A DNA stretch of 64,000 nucleotides from Margaritispora aquatica (taxonomy: Eukaryota > Ascomycota > Leotiomycetes > Helotiales > Discinellaceae): NCBI GenBank assembly GCA_007644065.1, contig VJWN01000009.1:1550001-1614000 (forward strand). The letters run 5' to 3'. The notes beneath the pieces were generated by a model. That model was not told where the DNA came from. It saw only the letters and a list, made by a program, of their open reading frames with translations, and did no database searches. Every line of letters begins with the position of its first letter. Within the stretch, counting starts at the first letter, position 1. Positions 21,855 to 33,418 of this stretch are shown piece after piece. The translations under genes were made by a program, and so were the position numbers.

Positions 21855-22481
21855 TCACCGAGGCAACCCCCTATACGAACTTGCACCAGCACCGCCTGAG
21901 ACTCTACTTCCTCCCGCTACCGCCCCCGCTCCAGCACCAGCACCAGGCCCTGCCCCCGCCTTCCCACCACTTCCCCCAGGTCCCCTGCCCATCAACTCAC
22001 CGAGCCCCAAGTCCTTCCACGCCGTACCCCTCTTGCCACCGGCACCACTACCGCCCACGCCCAGGGCCCTCGTAATGCCAAATGCAGCATGCTGATCCGG
22101 CACGACATCGTCTTCATCTTCCGGATTGACGGGCTGGTGCTGTGGCGCAACGTAGATATCGTCGTTGGGCAGCTTGTCCTTGCAGAAGTCCTCGAAGAGC
22201 TCCGCGTGGCGCGCCGCGTGCATGTGGATGTAGGTGTAGGCCGAGTCTTTGGACTGTGTGGTTGCTGTTAGGTGGGTTCGTGGGAGTTGGTCTTTCTCGT
22301 GTGTGAAGTATGGGGAAGAAGAGGGTGGTTTTGGGCGGTGGGGAGGGTGTGAGGAAGTAGATGAAGATGAAGAGAGGAATGTGAAGGGATTGGGATTATT
22401 GAGGTTGTAGGTGTAGGTATTATTTGAGGCTGATAGTGAGCCTGTGCCTGACATGATGGGTGTGGGAGTTGGAGTTACCAT
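21855..22481 (-). CDS. Hypothetical protein, low-complexity C-terminus (3' end uncertain)
   Basis: I do not recognise it. From the ATG at 22479-22481 the frame gives 208 residues. The N-terminus is rich in Thr, Ser and Pro. A more conserved-looking centre (AYTYIHMHAARHAELFED, then CKDKLPNDDIYVAPQH) precedes an acidic stretch and a Gly/Ala tail (GAGPGAGAGAGAVAGG). A good donor (GTGAGTTG) sits inside the frame in the middle of the Gly-rich part, and another (GTGAGTTC) lies 11 nt after the stop, so the real gene may splice into sequence to the left, perhaps the membrane-like frame at 21423-21647. Confidence 0.4.
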   Translation of the reverse strand: MVTPTPTPIMSGTGSLSASNNTYTYNLNNPNPFTFLSSSSSTSSHPPHRPKPPSSSPYFTHEKDQLPRTHLTATTQSKDSAYTYIHMHAARHAELFEDFCKDKLPNDDIYVAPQHQPVNPEDEDDVVPDQHAAFGITRALGVGGSGAGGKRGTAWKDLGLGELMGRGPGGSGGKAGAGPGAGAGAGAVAGGSRVSGGAGASSYRGLPR

Positions 22482-23173
22482 TGTGATTGATGGTGCAGAA
22501 GCAAGAGTTGCTGCTGGCACGAAATGTTTACTTTTAAGTACAACCTGAGATATCTAGGCAGGTCGTGGAACGTTCCGGTGATTCTGTGCTCGGCGGGAAA
22601 GGAGCGATGGTGGGTTACACGATGGAGGTGGTTCTTTCGTTTGTTGCGATTATTTGGTGTTTGCGGATGATGGAGGACGATGCGGGAGACGCGACGGGGC
22701 AGCTTTGGAGGTGGGGTCTTTACTCGTGATCACGTTTTCAATTGAAAGGCCATCTACATATTCTTCTTCTATCAAAGAAATCCTAAACCGGCATTAGTGA
22801 ATTGCATGATCACACTTGTATACTTAGAGACTGAAGACAAGACAAAAGCAGTTTATCATTGCTACAGTGTTATCGTTACTAAGGTATATGGATTGGATTT
22901 TTAGCGACAATTTCCAACTTAGTATTTCACAAAGTTGGGATAGAAATATTTAGTAAACATTGATTTTGTGTCTCGAGTGACAATACTCCTGTTAATATTT
23001 CTGCTAACACAAATCATCGTCTTTTCTACTCGCAAGAAGATAACTAATTCCTTAGAAGCTCCGTCTTCAAGCTCCAGTGTTCATGCCACCTCCTGATGGC
23101 CTCCCTTTTGATGAATCACATGAAAAACATCTGCAACCAAGTTCTTTGTTTGGTATGACTGCAATCCTTTGCG
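22482..23173. other. Intergenic, no gene seen
   Basis: Upstream side of the hypothetical gene and 3' flank of the DUF7730-like gene. AT-rich after about 22740. No supported frame. Confidence 0.5.
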
Positions 23174-24397
23174 TTATGCGTGTCCGATCTGATATTCATC
23201 TGAACTGCTCTCACTTTCAGAAAAGTCACCAAACTCCAATTCCAAACATTCCCGTGGTGTGGGTCCAGGTCCAGGATCGGGCAGTCTTTCATTGATTTGA
23301 TCTTTGAAAGTTTCGAACAGCCCTTCGAAATGCGAATCCTCTTCGTTTTTAGACACTGTGGCTCGCCACGGGTCCATCGCATTTTTGTGAATTGTTTTGT
23401 CATCATACATAGCAAACAACGCCCCGCAAGGTCCCATCAAATAATCCTTCCCATACTTCAGAGCCGCTGCCCATGCGCGAATGCTTTGCCTTTCGTAGTA
23501 AGCCATCATACCAGGTTCGGCTATTCCTTCGACGTATATACTCTCAATCTGTTTTCCATCTTCATAACAGACCACTCCGTTCACGATCAAGCTTCCACCC
23601 CATGCTTGGTGAATCTCCATCATAATTTCCTCGGGATCCCCTCTGTAACCTCTAACGATGTGGCGTGGCAACCCGTGGATTTTGTTGAAAAGAGGTCTCG
23701 GCGTTTGAAGAACAAGACTTCTCTTGATAGGAGCTCGAGGCAAGGCGCCGTCATCTGTGATATCCCCGCGAAGAGTCGTGAGCAGATTCTGATAGAAGTA
23801 GGCAGTTCCGTCGGACTCGGCTTGAAGATTCGGCCTCAATGAAAGGTTCTTCATATGAATGAGATTCCTGATAGTCCCTGGCGAAAACGCCATTGGTTCG
23901 TTACCGGATATGTCTCTGGCATATAATGTGATAGTCTGGATCCGAGGGCATGATTTAAGGGACTTTAAAAGGTCTGGAAGTTCATAGGAAGAGCTGGGAT
24001 CGTGACGCAAGTAGCAGGACAATAATATATCCACATCAACATGGCGAACATGAAGTTTGATCTTTCCAATATTGTGAACGCCATACATAAAATCGTAGAA
24101 ATCTTCGGCGACATGAGTTTTGTCTCTCAAAGATTCGAGATTCAAGGAGTTGCATATCCATAAGAGTTCCTTGCACTCCTCATACATGCGCTTGCAGGTG
24201 CGAAGACTCGCGAGGCTAATTTTGTCAGAGCGATCCTGCGGGAATTTTTTCGCAGAGCCAAAGATCTTGTAAGTCTTCGTTTGAGGTTCAGGATGGGTCA
24301 TTGATATATAAATCTTCCCAGTAGGGGACGCAAATACATATTTCCATATTTGATCTCGGATCTCTCGTGGAAATACATCTGGAAACTTTGCCGGCAT
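23174..24397 (-). CDS. DUF7730/F-box-like fungal protein
   Basis: Single exon of 407 residues from the ATG at 24395-24397; the frame continues upstream only with a TTG codon. The N-terminus FPREIRDQIWKYVFASPTG has the L/F-P-x-E-I/L-R-x-x-I-W pattern of fungal F-box-like and DUF7730/2EXR proteins. It is followed by LRTCKRMYEECKELLWICNS, the usual second half of that module. The middle measures like a leucine-repeat region (SCPRIQTITLYARD), and the C-terminus is acidic (ESESSSDE). The role of this family is unknown; substrate-receptor or adaptor functions are guesses. There is no visible operon-like context. Confidence 0.7.
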   Translation of the reverse strand: MPAKFPDVFPREIRDQIWKYVFASPTGKIYISMTHPEPQTKTYKIFGSAKKFPQDRSDKISLASLRTCKRMYEECKELLWICNSLNLESLRDKTHVAEDFYDFMYGVHNIGKIKLHVRHVDVDILLSCYLRHDPSSSYELPDLLKSLKSCPRIQTITLYARDISGNEPMAFSPGTIRNLIHMKNLSLRPNLQAESDGTAYFYQNLLTTLRGDITDDGALPRAPIKRSLVLQTPRPLFNKIHGLPRHIVRGYRGDPEEIMMEIHQAWGGSLIVNGVVCYEDGKQIESIYVEGIAEPGMMAYYERQSIRAWAAALKYGKDYLMGPCGALFAMYDDKTIHKNAMDPWRATVSKNEEDSHFEGLFETFKDQINERLPDPGPGPTPRECLELEFGDFSESESSSDEYQIGHA

Positions 24398-25330
24398 GAT
24401 GTAGAAGTGATTTAAGTGATTTGATGTGGGTTCAACGAATACTGAAAGTTCTACAATAGTGATAATCCTAAGAACAGTTAGACTCGGCAATGCTGTTGGA
24501 TGGTTCCTAATGTCCACGACACAGTCCAACTATTTATTTAACAGCTACAAACACTCTTGGATATCTCCTTGCCCATAAAAATTTCGTCAAGAGGAGATTA
24601 ATCTGTTTCAAAAGGTTTAAAAAGACAAGAGATGTTTTGACAGACTCTTTTAGAGTATCAAGATCCACAGCTTGAAAGCTAAAAATAAATAAAAGACAAC
24701 GGTGATTCTTGACCTACTGTAGAAGACCATCAGGCGTTCACGCCTTGGAACACATTTCCAGCTTGAAAGATCGCAGATGGGGCCAAGTACCAGAGATTCA
24801 AAGTATTATCTCACATCTCTTAGCTTTTATTAACAGAGCTAGGTGGATACAGTCCATAAGTTAGGTAGATAGAGCAGCAACTTAAAAGTATATTACACTA
24901 CCCCAAGATGGAGTAATAATATGAAGTGTAAAAAATGAAGCTGGAATGTCAGATGACAGAAACAAGAATTAGTAAATGAGTGTAAGTTCCAGTTGTATCA
25001 CGTATGAGGTTGGATGTGGTTGACGTGATGGGATGACTGGCATCACAATCATGTGACTTGCAATCGCGACTGCCCTGCCAATCACTTTCCCCCACCCTGT
25101 TCGCTTGGAAAGCCAATCAACTCCACGATTAGATCTTGGTCGCAGCCCACAACGAACTTTCCCCCAAAATCTCTCCCTCCAACGACAATCGACAATACCG
25201 ACCGCCGACGACACAATCGTGAGTGATACCCACGCTCTCTCCAGCTCTCGCAGATCCGACCAATTCTCCAGCAATTCTCTAACTTTCAATCGCAGACCTT
25301 GTCCTCTCGAGACCTTCACAAACCGCGAAT
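24398..25330. other. Intergenic; rps29 promoter and leader
   Basis: The last 200 bp contain a probable 5' leader intron of rps29 (donor GTGAGTGATA near 25219, acceptor AATCGCAG near 25296), as is common for fungal ribosomal-protein genes. The rest is AT-rich spacer. Confidence 0.45.
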
Positions 25331-25678
25331 ATGTCTCACGAATCCGTCTGGAACTCTCGCCCACGCACCTACGGCAAAGGTGCCCGCGCCTGGTACGTTT
25401 CCATCTCTGCAGAATTATAGGATATGGGAGGAATGCGGAAATCAGAAGCATCTGCGGAGCAGCAGGGAACTGGTCAGAGTGAGTGAGTCTGGACTGACAA
25501 TTCTGTATAGCCGTGTTTGCACACACAAGGCTGGTCTCATCCGCAAGTATGGCTTGAACATCTGCCGTCAATGTTTCCGTGAGAAGGCTGCCGATATTGG
25601 ATTCATCAAGGTATGCGACCTGGAGCCCAAACTACGACTTTTGGGCATCCCTCTAATTTTCTTCTGCAGCACCGTTAA
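25331..25678 (+). CDS. rps29: 40S ribosomal protein S29 (uS14)
   Basis: Exons 25331-25392, 25511-25610 and 25670-25678 join to exactly 56 residues, the usual length. The sequence runs [20 protein letters not shown], then [20 protein letters not shown], then [16 protein letters not shown]. The four zinc ligands are the cysteines of CRVC and CRQC. The protein sits in the head of the small subunit near the decoding region. The last exon holds only two codons and the stop, so an automatic caller may end the protein inside the second intron. Confidence 0.97.
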
Positions 25679-27088
25679 AGAACCAACGAAATGGCAAGCT
25701 AGCTCATCGAAATGTTTCGCGCGCATGGGCTGTGGGGATGTCGATCGGGTTTTTCACATGGCATGGAGTTTAGGGAAGGTTGATCATCAAAAATTCTTGA
25801 TCTGATACTGGAGGGGGCTGTTCAGATGCATGGAAATACTATGGACAAGTTGGTCGATGGAATGCCAGACAGTGGATTTGCCCTCTCTTGATTCATCTTC
25901 CTCGCATTGATCTGGAGTGTGCTATGCTCTTGCTTGCAGATGTTAGATATGCAGGTCTTTGGCTGGACTGCGATATAGCCCCGAATGCCAGTGCTTTCCA
26001 CAATTTGGATCTCGAGGATGCACAAATGATGATGTGGTCAGTTTCGGTAAGCGTGAGCATGAGGATTTATTGGACTTTAAATCGAGAACACACTTTCCAC
26101 AGACATTTGGCATTACGACTATATAACTGGAGTTTCGACATCTGAGCAGTCAGCCTTGCCCGAATAAAGACCTATTTCAATCGAGGAAGTCTCTACACAA
26201 CAGTCAACCGGTAACACCTCTGAAAACCACCTGGAACTTGTGTTGAGGATCTCATGTTCTTAGCATGTAAGCGCTGTCCTGCAAGCTGCAAAAGACAGCC
26301 ATCTTCGAAACCACTGTTACTCCTCTTCGAAGTCTCCTCTCTTTTTCTCCATTCCAATACACTTTTGCTCAAATCCCCTCAAAGGCAAATTTCTCACATG
26401 TAAATTCCACATTGAGCTTCAGCCCATCTCTCATTCTCGTATTAAGCAATATTGCCAAAGTATCCAGGAGTCCGTGTATCTTATTTTGCATATAACATAG
26501 ATTTCGAGTAATTTGCAACTTGTTCAAATGTGTCGCCTGCCAAATCCCTGACTATGAACACCGAAAGACCAGTATTTCCAAAGGGAACATGCAACACCTC
26601 GCAGTACATAGCCAAGACAAAGACTTTCGCTCATAGAGCTGTAGTGGTGCGCCTATATTTGCAGTCACCTCATGCCCATACTACTACTATAACTAGCTTG
26701 AAAATAAGAGCATTGGAAAGGTATTCTTTAGCTCATAGATTGAGAGGTTAATATTCCTGTTTTCGTCATGGAGTAATTGGGATAATGATTCGAGAACACC
26801 GTACACTGGAGCATACAGGTGTGTGAATAGATGCTTAGGTTATCCTTCAAAATATGCTCCGCTTAAACCAAGATTTGCAGAGGCATGTTGTGGAACTTCG
26901 TCATGAAGAAGTAAAGTGCGCTGTGCGCTAGGAGCATAGGGTTTCCTCATTTGCAATAATACCTGTATTACTTCCATTACTAGGCATCACATTCTTTAAT
27001 TACTCTCACCAGCACCAGCTCAATTACACGCTCCTCTCAGCGATTCTCAAAATTCCACCCCATCAACACACTTGCCTAGGTAGGTAAC
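25679..27088. other. 1.4-kb spacer, no gene supported
   Basis: A few frames under 90 codons (25888-26145, 26530-26751) lack family features. The end nearest vps16 contains CCTAGGTAGGTAA, a string type seen in several spacers. Confidence 0.5.
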
Positions 27089-30000
27089 TTAACGCTTCAA
27101 ACCAGCTCCCAACCTCTCAATCTCCCTGCCCTCCGCACTGCCCACCCCAGCAGCCTCCCTCAACCGATCAATCTCCGAAACATCCTTAATCTTGACCGCC
27201 TCCTCCGCAGCCTTGACCCGCATGCCACACTTCTCATACATGGTGATGGTCTCTCCAGGCTGCAACTCGCCTGCCGAAGCTGCCTTGGGGATGAATGTGG
27301 AAGCCAGCTTGGGGTTCCCGGCGGAGAGGATAAGCGAGAAGAAAGGTGACCAGCCGATAGGCGACTTTCGAGTTGCAGAGAGAGTAGCAATGGCTTCCCA
27401 GTCTCGTTTCGAAACAAGAGCACGAAGTCTACAAGCGGGAGAGGTTAGTGTTGTGTTACCGAAGTAAGAAGAGGGACACGTACCGTATCCACCAAGAAGT
27501 TTTTTCCGGCACCTTGAACTCGCTTTGCATCTTCTTTGCTTTGCTAGAGTATCCTAGTTTGATCAATTTGAATATCGTCTCATTTACACTTAGTCCTGTG
27601 AAGCTTTCCATAAATTCCTTGTCGAATCCTTCCTGCATCTTCAGCAGGGCGCTGGCCTCTTGCAATGCACGGAGCTCAAAGTTGGTTTCTTTGCTGTCGC
27701 TCAATAGCTTCGATGCTAGTGCGAGCTTGTCGACTGCTGTTCTGGAATCAGGTTGTTTGAGAGCCTCCCGGACAAAGACATTAGCTCCGTCAATGCGACG
27801 ATCATCTTGGTAGTACAAGTCTTTGAGAAGTTCAGTGTCTTCAGACTGTGCAGAGGACTCGATGAGGGACGTAGCAATGGGACGGGAATTGATGACGCGG
27901 AAGAAAGATGCCAAGGGAAGCTTCTTCTTGAGGTGGAGAAGCACATAGAATACTAGATCAGAGTCGCCACTCTCAATAGCTTTGTCGAGTGCAATCTCAT
28001 CTTCCTCCATACTGAGCAACAAAGGAACTTGTTTTCCTCCTCGAGGCTCATGGTTAAGAAGTTCGGTGGCCAGACGGCCGCGTCCTTCATCGTATGCTGC
28101 TCGTGCAATTTCCTCGAACGAGATCCCTCGCTTGCCTGCGAGCTTCTCTACAATAAGACGGCAGATAGTCTCTTCGTCCTCGGCACCTACACGAACTTTT
28201 TGTGAAGCCCAATGAACGTAGATCCTGTCCGTAGGAAGACGCATGTATGATGATATCCGGAGAGCTAGTAAATATTCCCTGCGGTTCACTAATCGTTGTA
28301 CAAGTTTCTCTGGAGTGAGCCGTAAAAACTGCTCGTATGAGATGGGAAGTCCTATCTCATAATATCGAACTGCATTAAGCACGCGAAGCGTCTCACACAT
28401 GTCCACAAAGTCGTCGCTATTGTAAATATCCAAGACGGACTTGCCGAAAGACGCAGCTTTTAGTAATTGCTTCTGCCAGTTTATGCTGAATTCTTGACCA
28501 GCTGCTTTAACCTGAGTAATGATTAGAACAAAACTTTTCAGATAAGAGCAGCACTTACGCAAGTATCCACTGCTTCAACCAGAGTTGGTCGGATTAACTG
28601 GATATTATCGTCTGCTTTTGGCGACTGGTTTTCTAGCTGCTCTACTGCGTCTAGCAGGATGGATGCTGAAGACTCAGTGCCGAACCTGAACACCTCATCC
28701 GTAACCTCTGGCACTTTCTGTAAAAAGTCACACACATCGTTTGTAATGAGCCGGATGCCGTCATGGTCTTCGGTCGTCAGCTATTGATTGTAAAGGTCCG
28801 AGGGAAAGTCACATACCAGCAATCAGGTGAACACGACCTTCGTAAAAGTACTTCGCAGCGGCATTGCTAGGACCAATAACATGAACCTCGTCCTCCCAAG
28901 CAATCGCCACGGCATCATTACCACACCATTGCACATCTTTTGGGGGTGTCTTTGATCGCGAGTCGTACTCGCTCAACCTGTTTTGAAAATCACTTGTGAT
29001 TACATAGGCTTTGCCTGTTTCTGTGTAAAGTGCAACAAATTTGCCATTTGGAGAAACGCTGATATGGGTGAAAGGTCCAATATCAAGCATACGGTCCTCT
29101 GACTCAGAAGCATCAACAACATAGATTGTTTGATTTATGCTGAGCAGTACTTCCACGGATCGTGAAAGCGTGTACGCTGGAGGTATGATCGTCCAAGAGT
29201 GTACATCACCTTCTGGAGGTGCAGCCAGCTCTTTTGGACGCGGCTCTTCGTATCGTGCAACAGATATCAAGTGATTGTTCGAGAGCAGTGCCACAAATCC
29301 AGTTCCATAAAATCTGTTCAAACTGTAAGTAAAAATGGAATGGCCTAAGATTTGTGAATTGACTTACCTGCAGGCTGTCACACCGTATTCTTCTGCTCCA
29401 TGACCGAGAGAAAATTGTGTAAAATCTCCTTGTAAATCATAGTAACACCTTACAGTACCATCGGCAGTCACAACTATCAGCTTCTCATCCTCTGACCATC
29501 CTAAGCCTTTAATGGAGCCTTTGTCCCAATTGATACGTCGAATGAGTTTTCCAGCACAGCTGTAAAGGTCTATACTAGACTTTGATGCTTGAGCTCCACG
29601 AAAGGATTGTAGCTTCCGCTCATCTCGATACAATGCTATGGGGGAATCGTGTTAGCAGCTTTCTCTCACTAGATGACATCGAGTGGATGTGAGAGCGTCA
29701 CGTGATCAATAATTAGACCTGAATGGTCTGCGCTTCCCTGGGAGACAAGCGTTTGGATTCTCTCAACAAGGCGTGAAGCTATTCACATCTTCCCTACCAA
29801 TTGCCTCTCTTGTCTTCCTAGGAAACTGCCCTGCTGAGCCACTGGACTTTCTCACATGGCCCCCATGGGAAGTCAACACCCTGAGGTTTGCACAACAGCA
29901 ATTCTTCTTGCCACCTCTATATCATTGAAGGAAACAAATAGCGTACCGATAGCGCCCCCATAAGAACATCCGGTGATGATGTAATTATCGAGTTCCAAAT

Positions 30001-30091
30001 CCTGGTCGAAGACAGCTGTATATAGCTGTATTTTTCGGTAGAACTTGTCTCCCACCTTCTCCCATTCAGCTGTTGGATTCGCCGTAGTCAT
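27089..30091 (-). CDS. vps16: Vacuolar protein sorting protein Vps16 (HOPS/CORVET)
   Basis: Six exons, 29947-30091, 29368-29635, 28817-29322, 28559-28767, 27484-28511 and 27089-27428, join to 831 residues. The N-terminal half is the Vps16 beta-propeller (start MTTANPTAEWEKVGDKFYRK; AVFDQDLELDNYI; VTADGTVRCYYDLQGDF). The C-terminal half is the alpha-solenoid (MCETLRVLNAVRYYEIGLPI; LLALRISSYMRLPTDRIYVH). Vps16 is a core subunit shared by the CORVET and HOPS tethers and binds Vps33 for SNARE assembly at endosomes and vacuoles. Intron 1 is unusually long (311 bp). Intron 3 is best read with a CGAAG acceptor after branch GCTGAC; the nearer CAATAG would break the frame. The gene is divergent from the MoxR-like gene. 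Confidence 0.95.
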
Positions 30092-30389
30092 ATTGAATGT
30101 TATTCACTTCATCTCGCCCCTTCAAAGTGTTTGTCGCAAGAAATCTTCAGTCTCGCTGTCGTTGCCTATGAAATGCCTGATATCCTGTGACTTCAGAGCC
30201 CCCGAAATTAAGGTGTGGTCGATGCTCCACGCTAGAACTTCCTTGGAAATATCGTCGCATTGGGGGTTCAACAACATCATCTACTCCCGCAACATTGTTC
30301 AACGCCTGGAAGGTCTAGTTCTGGTCGTGGTGAAGGGATACGGTTTCTGCGACTCTGGATATGGGGGATTGAGAACTGGTTGAAGCCTC

Positions 30390-31560
30390 ATGGCAGACGA
30401 AGCATTGATCGACAAGGTCCACCAACTGAGCGACTTGGAGCTTGCGACTCTGATATGTTTGGTAGCACAGGAGCACTGTATCATTGATACAGACCCAGAA
30501 GTTCTCGATGACTTGGTCGCAGAACTTCAATTGGTAAGGGAGTTTCCCTATGTATCTACGCTTTAATTAATCAAAGACTAGGTAGCATCCAAAATCTTTG
30601 GCTTGACGCATGCTGTTGTGGACTGCTCTGACCACACGACGCTCGATGATTTCGCACATGCCATTCTTTCAGTAGAGAACTCTTCCAGTCAAATACCGTC
30701 ACCTACTCGAACCAAACAAGAATACTTTTTGCCTACGCCTACATTCACATCTACAAGTCGATCGCCGGCTGCAGAAAGCTTTGGAGAGAATAGAACGATT
30801 GCTAATGTCATAATCGCTAAAAACATCGATGAAGCCTCTAGGCAGGTGCAAATTCAGGCTTTGGAGCTTATGAGAACCAAGCGAATATACACTAGGACTT
30901 CTGTTCAAGTTGCCCCGAAACGCTTCTTGTTCATCTGTCTTCTAGCAGGAGGAGAAGGACCCAGGTTAACGAAACACCTGAATGATTATATGTTCATATC
31001 GCATTTTCATGATCCTGAAGATGGGCTCCCCAATTTAGAGGACATGTATGATGACTCAAAATCAATATCCTCAGTGGTGAAAAAGAGTCCAGCCATTGAG
31101 CTTGAATCTGTAGAGCCATGGATATCAGCACCTGTAAGAGTCGTGCCACTTATGTGTGACATCGCTAACTTGAAGTTAGGAAATCGATCACTTGACGCAT
31201 CTCAGTAATGAAGCTACAGTCAGTGTAGAAGTGAAGCGATACCAACAGAATATCGTAGCCTTCCTTCGTGTCCATCGTGCGGTGGCAGGTGGGATCTCTG
31301 CAGCTGCAACAAGACATTTCAGCAAATTAGCGAAATGCCTGGCTCCACTCCATGGGCTGACCTATGCCACACCTTCGCTGATTGCCCTGGCAGCAAGGAA
31401 GATATATATGCATCACATTCGCATTGCTAGACCCGATCAAGATAGGAGCATGCAGTGGGGTAGTGATTTGGATGCCGTTGCTGAATTGTTGGACGGCATT
31501 GGGGCGGAAGATGTAATCGAAGATGTGTTAGGAACAACAGGCGCGGAGGCTCCATTGTAG
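30390..31560 (+). CDS. Fungal MoxR/magnesium-chelatase-like protein without Walker A
   Basis: Exons 30390-30533, 30582-31133 and 31180-31560 give 358 residues. It matches a fungal family often annotated as magnesium chelatase. The segment NVIIAKNIDEASRQVQIQAL followed by RTSVQVAPKRFLFICLL aligns by eye with the Walker B to sensor region of MoxR/ChlI AAA+ ATPases (vllaNEiNra, Q.aLLeaM, P..F.viat). No GxxGxGK P-loop is present, and the Walker B acidic pair is altered. The C-terminal helices (YQQNIVAFLRVHRAVAGGIS; PSLIALAARKIYMHHI) look like the AAA+ lid and end EDVLGTTGAEAPL. Fungi make no chlorophyll, so the role is unknown; probably a non-catalytic AAA+ relative. It starts 298 bp from the vps16 ATG, divergently. 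Confidence 0.75.
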
Positions 31561-32461
31561 GATAAATGATACCCCTTATTAGACTAATTGCCGCAATAAA
31601 GTTAATAATTTCAGCCAAGTTTGGTTCTCGGTTGCGACATCTTGACTGCCTTTTTGGTTTTGAATTAGTCCGAGGGATCAAAGCAGAGCATAGCTGCTCT
31701 TGAAGGGTTATTTATTTTCTTGTTCATGCAATTACTTGTCAAGCCTGATTACACCAGAATATCAATGGAAGTCCGGCGCTAATAACTATGATACTTACTG
31801 GACACTAACTTGACCGTTAGCCAAGGCGAAGGTACGCGCCTTTAAATTAAAGCAAAGCTTTTGCTATGAGTTCAGTATGTTTGTTGTAGCTGTGTGGAAC
31901 CCCTGGTTAGTTTCCGAGGCTGTCTGCTGTAGGGGATCGAGATTAGAATATTCTGCAAATTCTGTGGCGATGTTGCTGCTTCATTGATGAAGTTTTCATT
32001 CCTTTTAAGGTAAGAGACATAAAACAATCACTATTGATGACACCAGCGCTACATCGTGCATTTAAGGGGTAGAGAATGTGTAAAAGTTATTTAGCAAACT
32101 ATGACCCCTCGCTTATTCTCCCAAATTCTGAAGTGCCAAATTACTGATAAAGAACATCCCTAACGGTCAAATGATACATGATACATGAGAAATTCAGAGT
32201 CTTTATTATCAACATAGCCAATCCCCTCTAGATTATCACACGAGCTTATGAATTCTACGAATCTTGTCATTGAAGTATTTCGCCGGTGTGCTGTATGCTT
32301 TCTAAGCCATCGTGACCATCCTTGCCAAGATGTTACATTTCCTCTGCTAAATACCCTTCCTAACTCTATTCCCAACAAATATCACGCAAATGTCACCGCT
32401 GCTGCAAATGAGACACCCCAACGCCACGCTAAAGCAAATTTAGAAATCCCAAAGGTCACCA
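31561..32461. other. Spacer, no gene seen
   Basis: AT-rich sequence between the convergent 3' ends of the MoxR-like gene and the zinc-finger-like gene. Short frames only. Confidence 0.5.
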
Positions 32462-33418
32462 TCACCTCCTCCTGCCGGTAGCCACAAGCATGCCAGAACC
32501 AATCGGAGCACCAATTCTCCTCTTTATAACCTTTGACTGGGCTCCCAAGATGCGATGATAAGGCTGTTCCTGCAACTTTGTAATATCATGGTTTGCTGTA
32601 GACGAACTGAGAGCATTTTGCGATGTCATCGAAGCGCCCCATGTAACCTGCAGAGCCATAGCATGCATGGCTGCTTGACGCTGTGCAACGGCAATATTCC
32701 ATGCTGCTTGCTTTGCCATAGCCGATTGCCAAGCAATCTGTTTTGCCAAAGAGTTGTTGTATAGTTTCCCAAACCAAATTTGAGCCCTTGGGGGAAGCCC
32801 AACGTTGGTGACGTACCTGATGCCGTTGTACCATCGGACACAGCCAGATGGCGGTATGTAAGTACTTTCGTTGATAACTGTATTATGTATCAGCTTTAGT
32901 TATTATCGAAAATGGGAGAGTTTGAAGTTTAGGTCATGAGTATTTCGAAAAAATATACATTTAACCCTCTCGGGGGTTAGATAAATGGAAACCAGAAGAA
33001 GAGAAGAAGAAAGGAACATACCATCACCATTCTGATCAGCATAGGCCTCCGGCTCTTCGCAAAAGACCCAAGGGTCAAGGACATGTTTCTCCTTCCCCAA
33101 AATACCATCATAGTTCTTAGTCCAGGCTACCTCGAGATCCTCCCTATCCCTGAAGTACGCAGGAATCCCCAACATATGAGCTTCGGCATAATGAAGATCT
33201 CTGAGCCACTCCGTCTTGTACTGTATGCAGCAGACAGGGCAGACTGAGCGTGGACCAGGCAGGGAGGGAATCACCTTGGTGAAGTTGCGGCAGGGATGCC
33301 AGTCTCCCCGCATCTTGGTTTCCATGAGTTCATTGGGCGTGAGAAATATGAAGGGCCGTGCCGTGGAGCAGTATGGAGGTTCCGGTGCTGGCTTGAAGGG
33401 GAGAGATTGCGGGTTCAT
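32462..33418 (-). CDS. Hypothetical protein with a C2H2-like zinc-finger motif
   Basis: Exons 33022-33418 and 32462-32877 join through a 144-bp intron to 270 residues. The start is the ATG of MNPQSLPFKPAPEPPYC. The sequence CPVCCIQYKTEWLRDLHYAEAH has the spacing C-x2-C-x12-H-x4-H, a plausible zinc finger, after a conserved-looking GDWHPCRNF. The second half is rich in Ala, Gln and Trp (AKQIAWQSAMAKQAAWN; AVAQRQAAMHAMA), a helical repeat-like stretch of unknown meaning. I do not recognise the family. Nucleic-acid binding is possible but not shown. Confidence 0.6.

Noticed and set aside
23297..23842. 181-codon plus frame opposite the DUF7730-like gene
   Set aside because: Opposite a frame with clear family motifs; its own composition shows none.
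24398..24529. 44-codon N-terminal extension of the DUF7730-like protein
   Set aside because: It starts at TTG. The ATG at 24395-24397 lies right before the FPREIRDQIW motif, as expected.
28781..28816. 36-bp vps16 intron ending CAATAG
   Set aside because: It would shift the frame. Using the CGAAG acceptor (intron 28768-28816) restores the frame and the expected DHDGIRLITND sequence.
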